Positions 9,723 through 20,833 are shown, counted from the stretch's first letter. The stretch: 64,000 bases of DNA from Zygnema cylindricum (GCA_037447655.1 JBBHKE010002445.1:520969-584968); one strand, 5' to 3'. Numbers and translations: made by a program. Notes: generated by a model from the letters alone, not told the origin.

Positions 9723-10738
9723 GGCTACGACTTAATCTTCGTCGTCGTGGATTACTTGATGAAAATGGCACATTTTCTACCCAAATCCACCACAGCTAGT
9801 GCACGCCATATCGCGAACTTATTCTTTCGGGAGATATTCCGCCATCACGGACTTCCAACAAAAATCGTCAGCGACCGCGATCGTAAATTCGTGAGCCACT
9901 TTTGGCAAAATCTATTTGCGTTATGTGGCACGCAGTTGGCCATGTCCACAGCCTACCACCCTCAAACTGATGGTTAGACTGAAAGGGTGAACCGAACTTT
10001 GGAGGAAGCATTGCGGGCTTATGTCTCGGTGCACCAAACGGATTCGGTGGACCATTTAACAGCGATCGAGGTAGCATACAACAGTGCAGTGCACTCGTCA
10101 ACGAATGCTGCGCCATTCTCCCACAATGGACGACAGCCCACTCTTCCCCAAAACTTATTGTTAGCGGACTGCCAAACACCGACAACCTTAGACTTTGCCA
10201 AAACGCTGCAAGGAAACCTGGAAAAGGCGGCCAAGGCGCTCCATATGGCTAAAGATCGTCAAAAGTCGCAGGCCGACGCCCACAGGAAGGAAACCGTCTT
10301 TAGTGTGGGGGACAAGGTTCGCCTTAACATGGCAAACCTCTCCTTAACGGGTGCCCACTCTAAGAAGTTGGCACCGAAGTTCACGCGACCGTTACAATTC
10401 TTTCCCGTGTGGGCGACGTGGCTTACAAGTTGGATATCGCGACGGACTGGCATATCCACAATGTTTTCCATGTTTCCCTTCTTAAACCATTCCGGGATCC
10501 TGATTCAATGTTCCCTAATCGACGACGGCATACTCCTTTACCACCCGTTCAAGGAACCTCGGACGAGTATGAGGTGGAGGAGATCCTTCAGTCGCGCCAT
10601 ACTTGGAATTCCAACTCCACCCAATACTTGGTGCGTTGGAATGGATACGGTGATGAGGACGACTCTTGGGTGGACGGGAGGGATCTACATTCCCCGGAGT
10701 TGCTACGCCGGTTTCAGCGGAGTGCGGACATTCAACTT
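9723..10738 (+). pseudogene. Chromovirus integrase C-terminal half with chromodomain
   Basis: Translation gives GYDLIFVVVDYLMKMAHFLP (first catalytic Asp), KIVSDRDRKFVSHFW (second Asp) and, after an in-frame TAG at 9975-9977 where the family has Gln, TERVNRTLEEAL (Glu). The GPY/F-like region DKVRLNMANLSL...KLAPKFTRPLQFF is followed by a frameshift near 10410. The last part is a chromodomain, YEVEEILQSRHTW...QYLVRWNGYGDEDDSWV...DLHSPELLRRF (about 10567-10720), which in chromoviruses binds modified histones and steers integration. The domain identifies the gypsy lineage. Confidence 0.9.
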
Positions 10739-11233
10739 TACCGGAGGGGCAATCGCAGCGGCCGCAACAAAGGAACGAATCCCCTCAACAAAGGAGCGAA
10801 TCGCAGTGTCGTAACCATCGCAATCATCTTGGGGACGCGGCAAAGGACCGCAGCGGCGACGTTACCACACCGCAGCGTTGTAGCAGCGCAGCCACCGCAG
10901 CGCAACATGGTTACGATGACGTCAGAGTATCGCAGCACCACTGCTGCGCTGACAGGAAAGCGCAACGGCGCAATTGTATTTCACTATGTGGGTAACGACG
11001 AACCCTCGGTTTCGCCGCAGCAGCGCAGTTTTATAAATGATGGACGCTGCGATACCCTCGCACGCTGCGACGCTTCGCAAAGTCCAAAAGTGAAACCCTC
11101 AACCCCCGTGACTAAAGCCACCATCCGACCTCACGACCAACCTAGTCTTGGCAGCTTGGAAATTGCTTCTCTCCGCACAGTCAGTTTACCTTCGTTTTTG
11201 GAATTACCGGAATTGTCTTGTTCAACAGTGTCT
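10739..11233 (+). other. Open spacer between chromodomain and third ORF
   Basis: The chromodomain frame stays open through this stretch but the translation is low-complexity (RSGRNKGTNPLNKGANRS, AAATLPHRSVVAAQPP). The DNA is rich in CGCAGC and GTAGC words similar to the short repeats in the gypsy LTRs. It may be a linker fused in frame or untranslated sequence. Confidence 0.5.
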
Positions 11234-12498
11234 ATGGCGTCGTCGTCCTCTCCACCGCCGAAAAAGAGGAGACTTGTACCAGTGGGACAAGGAGATGCGA
11301 ACCGTCCCGAGAGATTGTTAAGGGCGGCGGAGGCCATGGTGGAAGCAGGCAGGCGAAGAGAGGTGGAAGTGGAGCCGAAACCTGAAGAAACTGCTAGTAG
11401 CGGGGCTGGGCCGGCAAATACCAATGGAGGGGAGAGGTCGAAGAATTCACAGGACCCCGAGTACAACCCACTGCAAGAGGGAGATGAGGAGGATGAGGAG
11501 GATCATGAGCTATCGAACGCGGAAGAGCCAGAGAAGGAACCGACAACCCCACCGATAGAGGAGCGTGCCTCAGATCTAGAAGTGATGCGGGACCCAAATA
11601 AGGAGAGTACCGCGGACGAGCAGTCGTCTGAAAGCGCGGAAAAGAAGGCAGATGCACAATACCCCAGTGGCGACGATTGTTCCTCCTGCGAGGGAACCGA
11701 AGAGATCCGGAGGAAGAAAGTGAAAAGGGAGAGGAAATTCCCGACTACCTCTTCCCACTACCGGTCGACACCTAGCATCCGGACCTCGCCTTCAGCTTCG
11801 ACAAAAGGTTTTATTGGAACCCCTCGGAGTGGCCCGAGGAGTGGCGTATAGGGAAGCCTGGAGATCCTATCTGTATTCTTGCCGACGTCCCGTCACACCC
11901 AGCGTGGAATTTCATGCGGAAAAAAGACCTGGGAAATAATCATACGGGTTATATACAGCTAAACTCTCACGCCTTACCATTCGTGGAAGTGGTAGAGGAC
12001 AACTACAGTTACAGGATTGATGTTCCCGGGTTACTCCGTCATTATCACCCGTGGGATGTCCGCCTCCACGACATCATCTCTAGGGCGGAGGTCACCCCTG
12101 AGGTACGGGCACTCAAGCTTGCTCGAAAGAACGCTCTGCAGCAAGCCCGAGCTGCTAGGAAACACGTGTCCTTTAAATTACGAAAAGTACCTCAATGGGA
12201 ACCGGCGGACGAAGAAGCGGAGGAACCCCCTATGGATGGGCAGAAGAACCCGGTTAGGCACCGAGGGCTACACGGCGGCCGTTCCGCGCGGCCAAAACCG
12301 AGGTTGTACCCGAGGAAAGGGAGGATCAAGTTCGGGAGCGAATCATGCAGAGGCGGTTGGCAGCGGTAGATCATCATATTGCGTTGCTTGAGACCCGATG
12401 TGAGCAGCTCCAACATCAACTCGATGCCCTTCGCCAAGAGTTCGAGGAGTATCGCGAGGAAACATACAACATACTCCGGAAGTTGCAATTTCCTTGAG
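11234..12498 (+). pseudogene. Extra (third) ORF of the chromovirus, function unknown
   Basis: An ORF in sense orientation lies between pol and the 3' LTR. The first part, from ATG 11234, starts MASSSSPPPKKRRLV, a classical nuclear-localisation-like cluster, and continues as a long acidic, Ser/Glu-rich disordered region to about 11735. After a frame change comes a more folded-looking block (FYWNPSEWPEEWRIGKPGD, VEVVEDNYSYRIDVPGLLRH) with a TAG near 11775. After another frame change near 12250-12300 a heptad-patterned C-terminus appears (LLETRCEQLQHQLDALRQEF), a probable coiled coil, ending TGA 12498. About 420 codons in all. I do not recognise it as Env, Gag or any named accessory domain. The gene is broken here by indels. 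Confidence 0.6.
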
Positions 12499-12542
12499 TA
12501 ATTCAAGGTTCAGCGGGACGCTGAATCCTTAGTGGGAGGCAT

Positions 12543-13030
12543 AATAATAGGGTTACAGGATTTGAGTACTTAGTGGCTAGGGCTAGGCTGCTATAGTTGC
12601 GATCCCAGAGCAGCGCAGCTGCGTTTCCAGACCAGCGCAGCGTAGCAGCATAGCAACTTAGCCGTGTAGCAATTTAGTAGCCCCGCAACATAGCAGCGCA
12701 GCATAGCAACGCCGCAAATTGTAGATGGAGCTGTATAGTTCTAGAAGGAAGTTTTAGATAGATCTCGGTTGACCGTGAAGGTTCACGTGTACAACTGTAT
12801 AGTAGTAGGTTGAGTAGCAGTTAGTTAGTTTAAATAGTCGAGTAGACCTAGTGAATAACACTCTTCGAGTAGACCTTCGCAGCGAGCGCACACCTTGTAA
12901 TCTCTTCCAAATAATCAAGTGCAACCTTGTGTGGCAGTGCCGTGTACTCCTATTGTTGCTACGGGAAGATCCTTGAGTGTTTTCCGCTGTGCATTGTGAC
13001 GTTTTGTGGTGTATTGTTGCCTCTTTTACA
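12543..13030 (+). mobile_element. Gypsy 3' LTR
   Basis: Aligns end to end with 2269-2747. The first bases read AATAATAGGG rather than TGTAACAGGG, so the terminal TG is mutated. Purine-rich AGTGGGAGG (12530-12538) just upstream is the likely polypurine tract. It ends CTCTTTTACA followed by the duplicated GAGAG. Confidence 0.85.
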
Positions 13031-14660
13031 GAGAGGAAAAGGGAAAGGAAGAGAGAAGGGGAGAGGGAGAACGAAAAGATGTAGATTGAGAGGGAGGGGA
13101 AAAGGGGAAAGAAAAGGGAGAAGGAGAGAGAGATAAAGTGGTAGAGGGAGAGGGAAAAAGAGAAAGAGAAGGATAGAGAGCGGTAGATTGATAGGGAGAG
13201 GGAGAGGGAGAGAGAGAGGGAGAGGGAGAGGCCAACCAAAAAAGAGAGGGAGAACAAAAAGTAGATTGAGGGGGAGAGGAAACGGTAGAGGAAGAGGGAA
13301 AGGCAGAGGGAGAATGGATATAAAGGCAGACTGAGAGGGAGAGGGAAAAGAAGAGGGAGAGGAGAGGGAGAGGGGAGAGGAAAAGGCCAACCAAAAAAGG
13401 GAGGGACAAGGGGAGGTAGATTGAAGGGGAGAGGAAACAGGAGAGGAAGAGGGAAAGGGAAAGGAAAAGGGAGAGGGAGAAAAAAAAAGGTTGAATGAGA
13501 GGGAGAGAGAGAGGGAGAGGGAGAAAGAAAAAGAGAGGGAGCGGTAGTGGGAGCAAAAGTTTCAAAGGGAGAGGAAGAAAGAGAGGGTGAGGGAGAGGGG
13601 TGGGAGAGGCAAACTAGGAGGGAGGGAGAGGAAGAGGGAGGCGTAGTGATTAAGTGGGAGAGGGCAAAAGAGAAAGAGAGGGAAAAAGAGAGGGAGAGTC
13701 AAAGAGAGAGGCAAACTGAGATGGAGAGGGAGAGGGAGAGCGAGAGGCAAACCGTGAGGGAGAGATAGAGGGAGACGCATATTGAGAGAGATAAAAAGGG
13801 AAAAGAAGAGGGGATATGGAGAGGGAAGGGAGAGGGAGAGGCTATTGATAGGAGAGAGAGGGGAAAATGCAGAGTGGGAGGTAGAGGGGAGAGAGAAAAC
13901 CAAACTGAGAGGAAATAGAAAGGGGGGATAGAAGTGTCATATTGAGGTTGAAAGGGAGTGGGATAGAGAGAGGAGGAGAGGAAGAGGCAGATTGAGAGGG
14001 AGAGGGAGAATTAAGAGGGGGAGGGAGAGGGAGAGGGAAAGGGAAAGGAGTTGAGAGAGGGAGAGGGAGAGGGAGAGGGAAAAGAGTGGCAAATTGAGAG
14101 GGAGAGGGGTTAGGCAGAGAGAGAGAGATTGGCAAAATGAGAGTAGGTGGGAGAGAGACTAAAAGGGAAATTGAGTGGGAGACGAATAGGGAGGGGTGGT
14201 CTGAAAGGGAGATGAAGAGAGAGGAAGAAGGAGAGGGAGTAGAAAAGGAGATGAAGAGAGAGAGGGAAGAGGGAGAGGGAGTGGAAGATGAAGATTGTGT
14301 CGGAGAGGGTGAGGACGAAGAAAAAGGTGGGGGAGAGGGAGAGGGAGAGATATAATGAGAGCTATGGCGAGAGATATGAAGGGAGAGGGAGAGATATACT
14401 AAGAGGGTTAGAGAGAAGGACGAAAATAGATTGGGGACCCCATGAGGGACAAAAAAATTCAGACAAATTGATAAAGAGAGATAATGTGGGTGGAAAGGGA
14501 GGGAAAGAGAGTGTGAGAAGTGAAAAAGAGAGAAAAAAATGGTTTATATTGCTGAATGGGGGGAAAAGATCACAAATGAGAGGGGTGATGAACGAGAGTT
14601 AGAGCGAAAAAAAAAGAGCGAGAAATGGATTGAGAGAGGATAGAGAAAGGGAGAGAGAAA
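13031..14660. repeat. Purine-rich satellite, 1.6 kb
   Basis: Almost uninterrupted A/G on the plus strand in GAGAGGGAGAGGG units. At irregular 40-110-bp steps a marker such as GGCAAATTGAGAGG, GGTAGATTGAGAGG or GGCAGATTGAGAGG appears (13083, 13187, 13263, 13326, 13415, 13605, 13708, 13745, 13988, 14090), indicating a degenerate higher-order unit. The long Leu/Pro/Ser-rich reading frames on the minus strand are by-products of this repeat. Confidence 0.9.
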
Positions 14661-15905
14661 AAATTTGTATGAAACTTGCACCTTTTTTTTTCTTGTTCTC
14701 ATGTTTTTGAGAAATACGTCTCCACCACGATGACTTACACGTCACTTTTTGTTCCTCCGTGTTTAAAAGAAAAATAATGAAATGATATAATAACCATAAT
14801 AACTAAAAGTACCTAACATAACACCCAAAGCTGAAACTGGAAGCGAAACTTTCGATTTCTCGTCAAAAAAATGACGAGATTCCCAAAATGGCATATCGTG
14901 GCTTGGATGTGACAACAAAAAAGTAAATTTGTGGTTGTGATATGTTGTGTTCAGGCTATATTGTTTGCGTGAATAACAAATTGACACGTGTAATTATGGG
15001 CAGAACAATCACATTACGGGAAAGATCAATTGGTTGTTTACTCTGTAAGTTTTGGACCTTTTTAATGTAGTTTTACTCAAATACAGGACAACATTGACGC
15101 TAATACAGGTCACAACTTTGAAAGATGTAAGAGGGAGCACACTTATTACAATTAAGACACATATAAACATACTTAAATAGAATAAGACTACCCAAACGCG
15201 ACATAATTAGAATACATAACAAACGGACGAACGGAACATCGGACATACGTCCAAGTTATTTTGACAAAACAACGTTGCGTAATCGTCCATTTGTTAATGT
15301 TACGCATTAAAAAATTGATAATAAAGTCTACGTTTTGCAAAGGTAGCGTTGACACATAATTGTCGTAATTTAGTCAAACATGTAAGGATATTTAAATTTC
15401 GCGACGGGGTACATTTTCTAATATTTGTATGCAATCGTATCGCGGATATTTCTTTTTTTTGTAACTCCGAAACTATAATTAACGCCAAAATTAGAATACA
15501 CCTTTTTTTTATTTTCAAATTTTTAATTAGTATTAATAACGGTAAATTTTCTTCAACACTATTTAAACTTTGACGCTAATAACGATACGCGGTGTACTTT
15601 AGTGGAACGTAAATACGAACCTTCAATTTTTTTCGTTCTTTGCTTACCCGGCCGTACCCGAATTTGTTTGTTTTTTTTAATCACCCGGTCGAATCCGCCC
15701 AGGAACCTCGGATTGTTAGGGTTAGATGTTAAAGGTTTTTTATTGGTTGTGTTTTTTTTTATACAAAAAAAACACACACATAATAAAAACCCTAAACATA
15801 TCTTTACACACGACGTCCGCGCGGCGCGTCGTAAAACTAAATGAATGTGGGACTTTTCCCCGCATGCCCCACACGTTGTCCGTAGCGCAAAAATTGCAAG
15901 GTTTA
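14661..15905. other. AT-rich intergenic region with MITE pieces
   Basis: No coding region is supported. A perfect 8-bp-stem hairpin TCTCGTCA/TGACGAGA with an A6 loop lies at 14858-14879. At 15573-15596 is a MITE-type end (AATAACGATACGCGGTGTAC). At 15640-15710 is a reverse-oriented copy of the repeat seen at 37090-37260 (TACCCGGCCGTACCCG). Confidence 0.5.
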
Positions 15906-16683
15906 GGGTGTGTTCCCATGTGTTCAACTAAGGGTTTTCTTTCCGTAGTTTTCACAGGAAATGGGACTCCAACGAGAAAATATTACGCCGTACGAAAAAT
16001 GGGGAAAAACACAAGTACATTTTGCTTCATCTTGGAACTTGGAAGGTACGGCAATTTGGCGTTATTACCCACTTCCAGCTCATCTTCACACTTGCACTTG
16101 AATCAAATCGCGATCTGATTTTAATCAAAATACTACCCTATTGACGAATAGAAAACCTGGTTTGCACGCGTCAAACGTTTTCAAAAAAAAAATGCAGTTG
16201 GGAGAGTACACGAAAATAAAGTTTTTTGTCTGTTTGCAAACAATTCGTTTGTTTGTTTGGTTGTACGGACATGCAGCCGGATACGATCCGCCAGAACTAC
16301 GCACATGGCAGTGAAAGAAAGCCCGACTTCTACAATATCACGTTGAACATTCAGTGACACTTTCACTACAGTACTGTACTGTACAGCCCATTTGTAGACG
16401 TATGCGATTGCTTATGTTGTCAACGTGTGGGCGTCTACAAATGTCAGGAGCTCGTTAGCGTCTACAAATGTTCCCAGTATGTCAATTATCAAGAGCTCGT
16501 TGTAGTGTACAAATGTCCGCAGTTTGTTGGCGTCTACAGGTGTCGAAAGATATTGGCGACGTCTACACCTGTCACATATTCGAAGTAACGATTGACATTG
16601 GCACACTTTGAAAAGTACACCGTAAAATTTGCGCTAACATCCAAAGTAACGTTTCAAAGTTTCGGTTACATGGGAACACACCC
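15906..16683. mobile_element. Harbinger/Tourist-like MITE H1, 778 bp
   Basis: Terminal inverted repeats GGGTGTGTTCCCATGT (15906-15921) and ACATGGGAACACACCC (16668-16683) are flanked on both sides by TTA (15903-15905, 16684-16686). A 3-bp TTA duplication with GGG... ends is the signature of PIF/Harbinger MITEs. No transposase frame lies inside, so it is non-autonomous. It contains the degenerate tandem repeat at 16431-16573. Confidence 0.85.
16431..16573. repeat. Degenerate tandem repeat GCGTCTACAAATGT
   Basis: Five imperfect units begin at 16431, 16458, 16502, 16530 and 16556 with the shared core G-C-G-T-C-T-A-C-A-A/G-R-T-G-T, three of them followed by AGCTCGTT- or GTTTGTTG-like sequence. 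Spacing is 26-44 bp. It lies inside MITE H1. Confidence 0.6.
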
Positions 16684-16894
16684 TTAGTATTGAACCTTGC
16701 GTTTTTTTCGCACGCGCGAGCATGTTGATTGTGTCCACATCTTTCTCGCCTCCCATTTTCTCCACGCTACAATACCGTATGTTTAGGGTTTTTTATTTCT
16801 GTATTGTAGTATGGACTGTATTCCATTTTTGAACGGATGATCTGTCAGTTTTGTACTTTTAGTACTATAACGTGCTTCTTTTCGGGCAATGGTC

Positions 16895-17333
16895 TTATCT
16901 CTTGGTCATGCAAAAAGTAGCCTACCACTACATGCTCCAACACTGAGGCGGAAAATATGGTTGCTTGTCACGTCGCTAAGGAAACTGTCTGGCTTCGGAC
17001 TCTACTTTCCAATCTTGGATTTCCCCCTTCAGCCCCTACTCCTATTCTTTTCCGATTCCCAGGGAGCTCTTGCTTTGATCCGCAATCTTGTTCACCACAA
17101 ACGCACAAAGGACATCGACATTCAGTATCATTAATCTCGGGAGCGGGTCGAAGATGGCACTCTCCAGTTTCTATATGTCAAATCTGCCGACCAAAGTGGT
17201 CGATTATCTCACCAAGGCTCTTCATCGCCCTCACTTTGAGCAACACCGCCCCCTCCTCTGGCCTTCGTCTTCCTTCTCCTCTTGGCTAGATTTCCTTTTT
17301 CATCTCAATGTACTTCATTGTTTTCGCTTGAGG
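16895..17333 (+). pseudogene. Copia-C RNase H C-terminus, broken
   Basis: In shifting frames: STEAE (near 16937), VACHVAKETVWLRTLLSNLGF, DSQGALALIRNLVHHKRTKDIDI (with D-x-Q), then RVEDGTLQFLYV-like and DQVVDYLTKALHRPHFEQHR. This is the conserved end of copia Pol from a family different from copia-A and copia-B. The polypurine run AGGGGGGG at 17331-17338 follows. Confidence 0.8.
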
Positions 17334-17338
17334 GGGGG

Positions 17339-17465
17339 TGTCAAAGGACATTTAGCGCCGGTTTAGTCTGTACCCGTCATTCCATACGGCGGTCCCGTCT
17401 AGGTCTTGTCAGTACCTTGGTTTTGTTAAAGGTCATTTAGCGTCGGTTAACTTAATCTCATTGTC
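17339..17465 (+). mobile_element. Copia-C 3' LTR, truncated
   Basis: TGTCAAAGGACATTTAGCG starts right after the polypurine tract. The sequence matches 29404-29530 (including GTCCGTACC-type and AAAGGTCATTTAGC words). It is cut at about 17465 by the minus-strand copia-B fragment. Confidence 0.75.
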
Positions 17466-19262
17466 TCTTGGCAAATGCATGCCACTCAATAAAAGTTTCA
17501 AGAGCATCGATTTCCTCTTCAATAATCGCACCCACGAAAATCTCGAATACTCGTCTACGATGACCATAATATATCAATTTTCTCTAAGGCTCTCCAGCTG
17601 AATTTGTCTATATAGATCGACATGGACAAGCTCCAATGGATGTTGAGCCCGAGATTTCACATCTTTCGTTGGATGTGGTTTCCGAATTTGTCGTCCTTGA
17701 CTACATCCATTGCATCCATTTACTTTTTTGCTGCTAGCAAGATCTAATCCCCTCACACATGTCGTTTTTATTATTATCCTCAAATTTCCTTCGGATGTAT
17801 GACACATCCGATGGTGCTATAACGTTAATTCTCTTTTTAATTCCGAGATTTGATTTAGAATGCCCGTGGAAGGAGCATTCTTCTTCGGTCGTCTCTATAA
17901 AAGGCGACTATGTATCAAATTGGTGACTTCGCCTTGCCAATTGATTTGCCGTCGGTGCGATATATGCGAATCGCGGAATCGCCTGTAGCGACTATGCTCC
18001 CACCGGCACGCTGAATTTAAGGTACGCTTAATAAGTTGATTGAACCGTCTGAATATAAAGGACGTTCAATAGACACGCCTCCGAAATCGTTTCATTTCCA
18101 AAACGATCCCACGTGGGTAGATTTAAACGAACGATACCCACGGTACCAACCGTAATAGTTTGTCCACTTGCAACCGTAATTAATTTTTGTACGGTAAGTG
18201 AACACATGTCGTCAAAGAGTGTAGCGTCTGTACACACGTGGTGAGACGCCCCCGTGTCAATGATCCACTCTTTTTCGCGTGCGTCATCGCGTACGTCACT
18301 TAGTGAATTAATAGTGAGGTGGAGACAAGTGAACGTTTGTCCTCCTTTGCCTCCTTAAAAATTTCCGAAGTCAACGAAATTTTCATGGCTGCCGCAATGA
18401 CCACCATTGCGTCCACGACCACGACCAACGTCACGTTCGCGTCCGCGACCTCCAAAATTGCGACCGTCTCTTTCTCCTCCCATATTAAATTTAGAGTAGC
18501 ATTGTTGACTCTTATGGCCTAGTTTTCCGTAATTAAAGCATTCTCTTTTCTCTTCCGGACACGAGGCTGAAATATGACCGGGCCGATTGCAACGGAATCA
18601 CAAGACGTTGCGATTGTCATTCTGGACGGATCGAGGTGTTTGATTTCCGCTCCTAACGTGCCATTTTCCTCGACCTCTTGATCCTCCACCTATTCCACCC
18701 CCTATTCCACGGAAATAATGCAAATCCGCGAATTCGGGATCGGTCACATTCAAGGATCCAGCGGCCAAAGATCCTTTTGAGGAACTGATACGATTACTCT
18801 CCTCCATTTTTAAATAATTCACAATAAATTCGTAAGTATTATTTTGCCTCGGAAGTAAAATCTCCTTGAGGTGGAACCACTTATCCGGTAATGCATTCAA
18901 AAATCCGGTTACTTTGTCCTCCTCCGTGATCACTCTCCCGTTGTTAAGAAGTTGCTCCACAATGATATTGAATCTCTTCACAGCATCGTCAAAAGATTCG
19001 TTGTATTTCATTTTGAATTGCATGAAATCGGAGAACATATATTGCCCTTTGTTTTGGATTCCCCTCTCAAATTGGGATTCCAACGCCTTCCAACATCCGT
19101 GTGCTGTGCTATGCGTGAGGAAATAATCATGCACGGACACCGAACACGTTTGCATCAATCCAGTGATGGCCGCAAGATTCTTTCGCTTCCGCAAACGACG
19201 AGCCTTCGCATCTTCGACCGGCATTTTCTCTTCTCCATTTACGACTTTCCAAAGACCTCTGA
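17466..19262 (-). pseudogene. Copia-B fragment (gag to integrase), minus strand
   Basis: A truncated copy of the element at 32583-34700. On the minus strand it opens within Gag at LRGLWKVVNGEEKMPV (about 19262) and passes through the UBN2-like region, one zinc knuckle (near 18590), the Gly/Arg-rich segment, protease (IIDTGASHHVC near 18255) and GAG-pre-integrase (MCHTSEGNLR). It ends in the integrase core at HVDL...RYIMVIVDEYSRF (about 17540-17640). Several frameshifts are present. At the one site where the 32583 copy has a nonsense codon (TAA 33276), this copy keeps TTA. It inserted into, or recombined with, the copia-C LTR at 17465. Confidence 0.85.
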
Positions 19263-19764
19263 TATATACTTGAATGTTATAATGTAATCTATGTGACTTG
19301 TGAAGACTGCACCACTTTTCTCTCACACGTATGGCTTACAATTTTTGTCTATTGCTTGTCATTTATTATATGCAGCCATTTCAATTTATTCTCAACTCAT
19401 TCCCTGTCCAAAACTCAACTTATAGGATGATGACACGTATGCATGTACTGCTGCTACCTGTCTCGCTCTGGATTATAAGTGTTGTTCCAAATCCTACGGC
19501 CAGCCAAGATTCGCGGTACGGATCCTTGTGGATCCCAGCCAATGTGACAGTATGTCTTGTATCGTGGCTAAAAAAATGGTATCGTTTTTTACTTTTAGCG
19601 CTCCGATGTCGTTTGTCGTTTTGGGTTGTGTTTTTTCGCAAATATTTAGTATCGCCTGAATTCGTACTTTACAACGGATCGTCGTCAGCTTTCATTAATA
19701 GTGTTTTTTACTATGTTTTATGATTTTTCAAAAAAGTCTCGACCTAATTACTGTTCCCTAAAAA
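19263..19764. other. Unassigned AT-rich DNA
   Basis: An open plus-strand frame of 130 codons covers part of it (19331-19723) with hydrophobic, low-information translation. I see no domain and do not call a gene. Confidence 0.4.
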
Positions 19765-20188
19765 AAATCTGTTCCGGGCGAAAACAAACAAAACAAAACA
19801 AATTGTGTACTTTACGTTATTGTATTTGACGCAAACGGACAAAACATAGCGAATTCTATATTTTTCTTTGTCGCTAGAAACACTTTGATTTTTTTTGAAA
19901 TTACGGCACGTGCGATATGTGTTTCCATTTGTTTATCAAAAATACCTAGTTTTAAAACACATCGCCGATGTGTTTTAAAGATAAGTTTGAAGATGACGTT
20001 TTTTGTTGTGGCCGTGGGTCGAATAACACAAGACGACAACTTTTCATCCATCTTAAGTTCGAGGGTGACGCAAATTGTACTCTACAAATTTGCGATTCCT
20101 TCGTACGGTTGCAACTTAAGCAGTATGGCGCCAAGTTTAACAGGAAAACGACCAAAAAAACCTTTACTTATGCACATGGGAACATACC
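19765..20188. mobile_element. Harbinger-like MITE H2, left-truncated
   Basis: Collinear with the right half of H5 (40120-40548): AACAAATTGTGTACTTT, TTTAAAACACATCGC...GATGTGTTTTAAAGATAA, CTCTACAAATTTGCGATTCCTTCGTACG, and the end ATGCACATGGGAACATACC. The left terminal repeat is missing. Confidence 0.7.
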
Positions 20189-20522
20189 TTGACTCTTTTA
20201 GAACGTTGGGCGGTGTCGGATGGAAAATGATGCGTCAGGGTGGTGTTTCCACCAGTGAATGAATCGTACGGATAATAAAATACAGTACTCCATATTATAA
20301 CGGAGTGGATAGCAGGCGGGTGCGGCGTACGGATCTTTTTTTTCTTTTTTTTTTTAAGTATTTTAAAAATGTATACGGTAAATTTTGTACGGATAACAAA
20401 TTACCACCAATTTGAAAGTCAAAATAAGTTGTTTAGGGTGAATTTCGTATGGACATGAGTGCGAATTTCCTGTTTTTTTCTATTGTACGGATTACCAAAA
20501 TATTATGTATTGTAGTTTATAG
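20189..20522. other. Unassigned AT-rich DNA
   Basis: Contains CGTACGGAT-type words and T-runs only. No coding, RNA or element boundary is supported. Confidence 0.4.
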
Positions 20523-20833
20523 TACACTGTGTATCGCTATTAGTGTTAATAATCTTTTCGCCACTTGAAAACATATTTTCTCCGAACACACTTGTCAAAT
20601 CGTAGATGTGACGGTTACCTGTACACCGTGTGTCGCTATTAGTGTTAATATTTTTTTTGCCACTTAAAACATCTTTTCTCCGTACACAATTGTCGGATAA
20701 CGGATCTGACGGTTGTGATTGAAAGCCAGGAGTCTCAACTTCAGATTGGCTCTCTCCATGTGAGAATCGGACAAGTGTGCATGGAGAAAAGATGTTATGT
20801 GTATTAGCACTAATAGCGATACACGGTGTCGTG
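20523..20833. mobile_element. Foldback-type MITE with a duplicated arm
   Basis: Two tandem copies of a ~100-bp arm (20523-20624 and 20625-20720; ACACCGTGTGTCGCTATTAGTG ... TCTTTTCTCCG) are followed by the inverted arm ending at 20833 (...CACTAATAGCGATACACGGTGT). The middle and right arms give terminal inverted repeats of roughly 70 bp. No internal gene. Confidence 0.7.

Larger units (their letters stand above)
2264..13035 (+). mobile_element. Chromovirus-type Ty3/gypsy element, rearranged, with nested copia-A
   Basis: Two related LTRs (2269-2747 and 12543-13030) are bounded by the 5-bp duplication GAGAG (2264-2268 and 13031-13035), the duplication length expected for Ty3/gypsy. The internal part keeps a short 5' leader, the integrase C-terminal half, a chromodomain and an extra ORF. 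Gag, protease, RT and RNase H are missing where a copia-A element now lies (about 3815-9722). By eye the two LTRs differ at roughly one base in ten, so the insertion is old. The host site is the purine satellite. Confidence 0.85.

Noticed and set aside
12754-14355. Long Leu/Pro/Ser-rich and Glu/Arg/Gly-rich reading frames
   Set aside because: They follow from the purine-only repeat: any frame through (GGGAGA)n stays open. No domain, and overlapping frames on both strands.
19331-19723. 130-codon plus-strand gene
   Set aside because: No domain, no recognisable start context, hydrophobic low-information translation, and it lies among element fragments.
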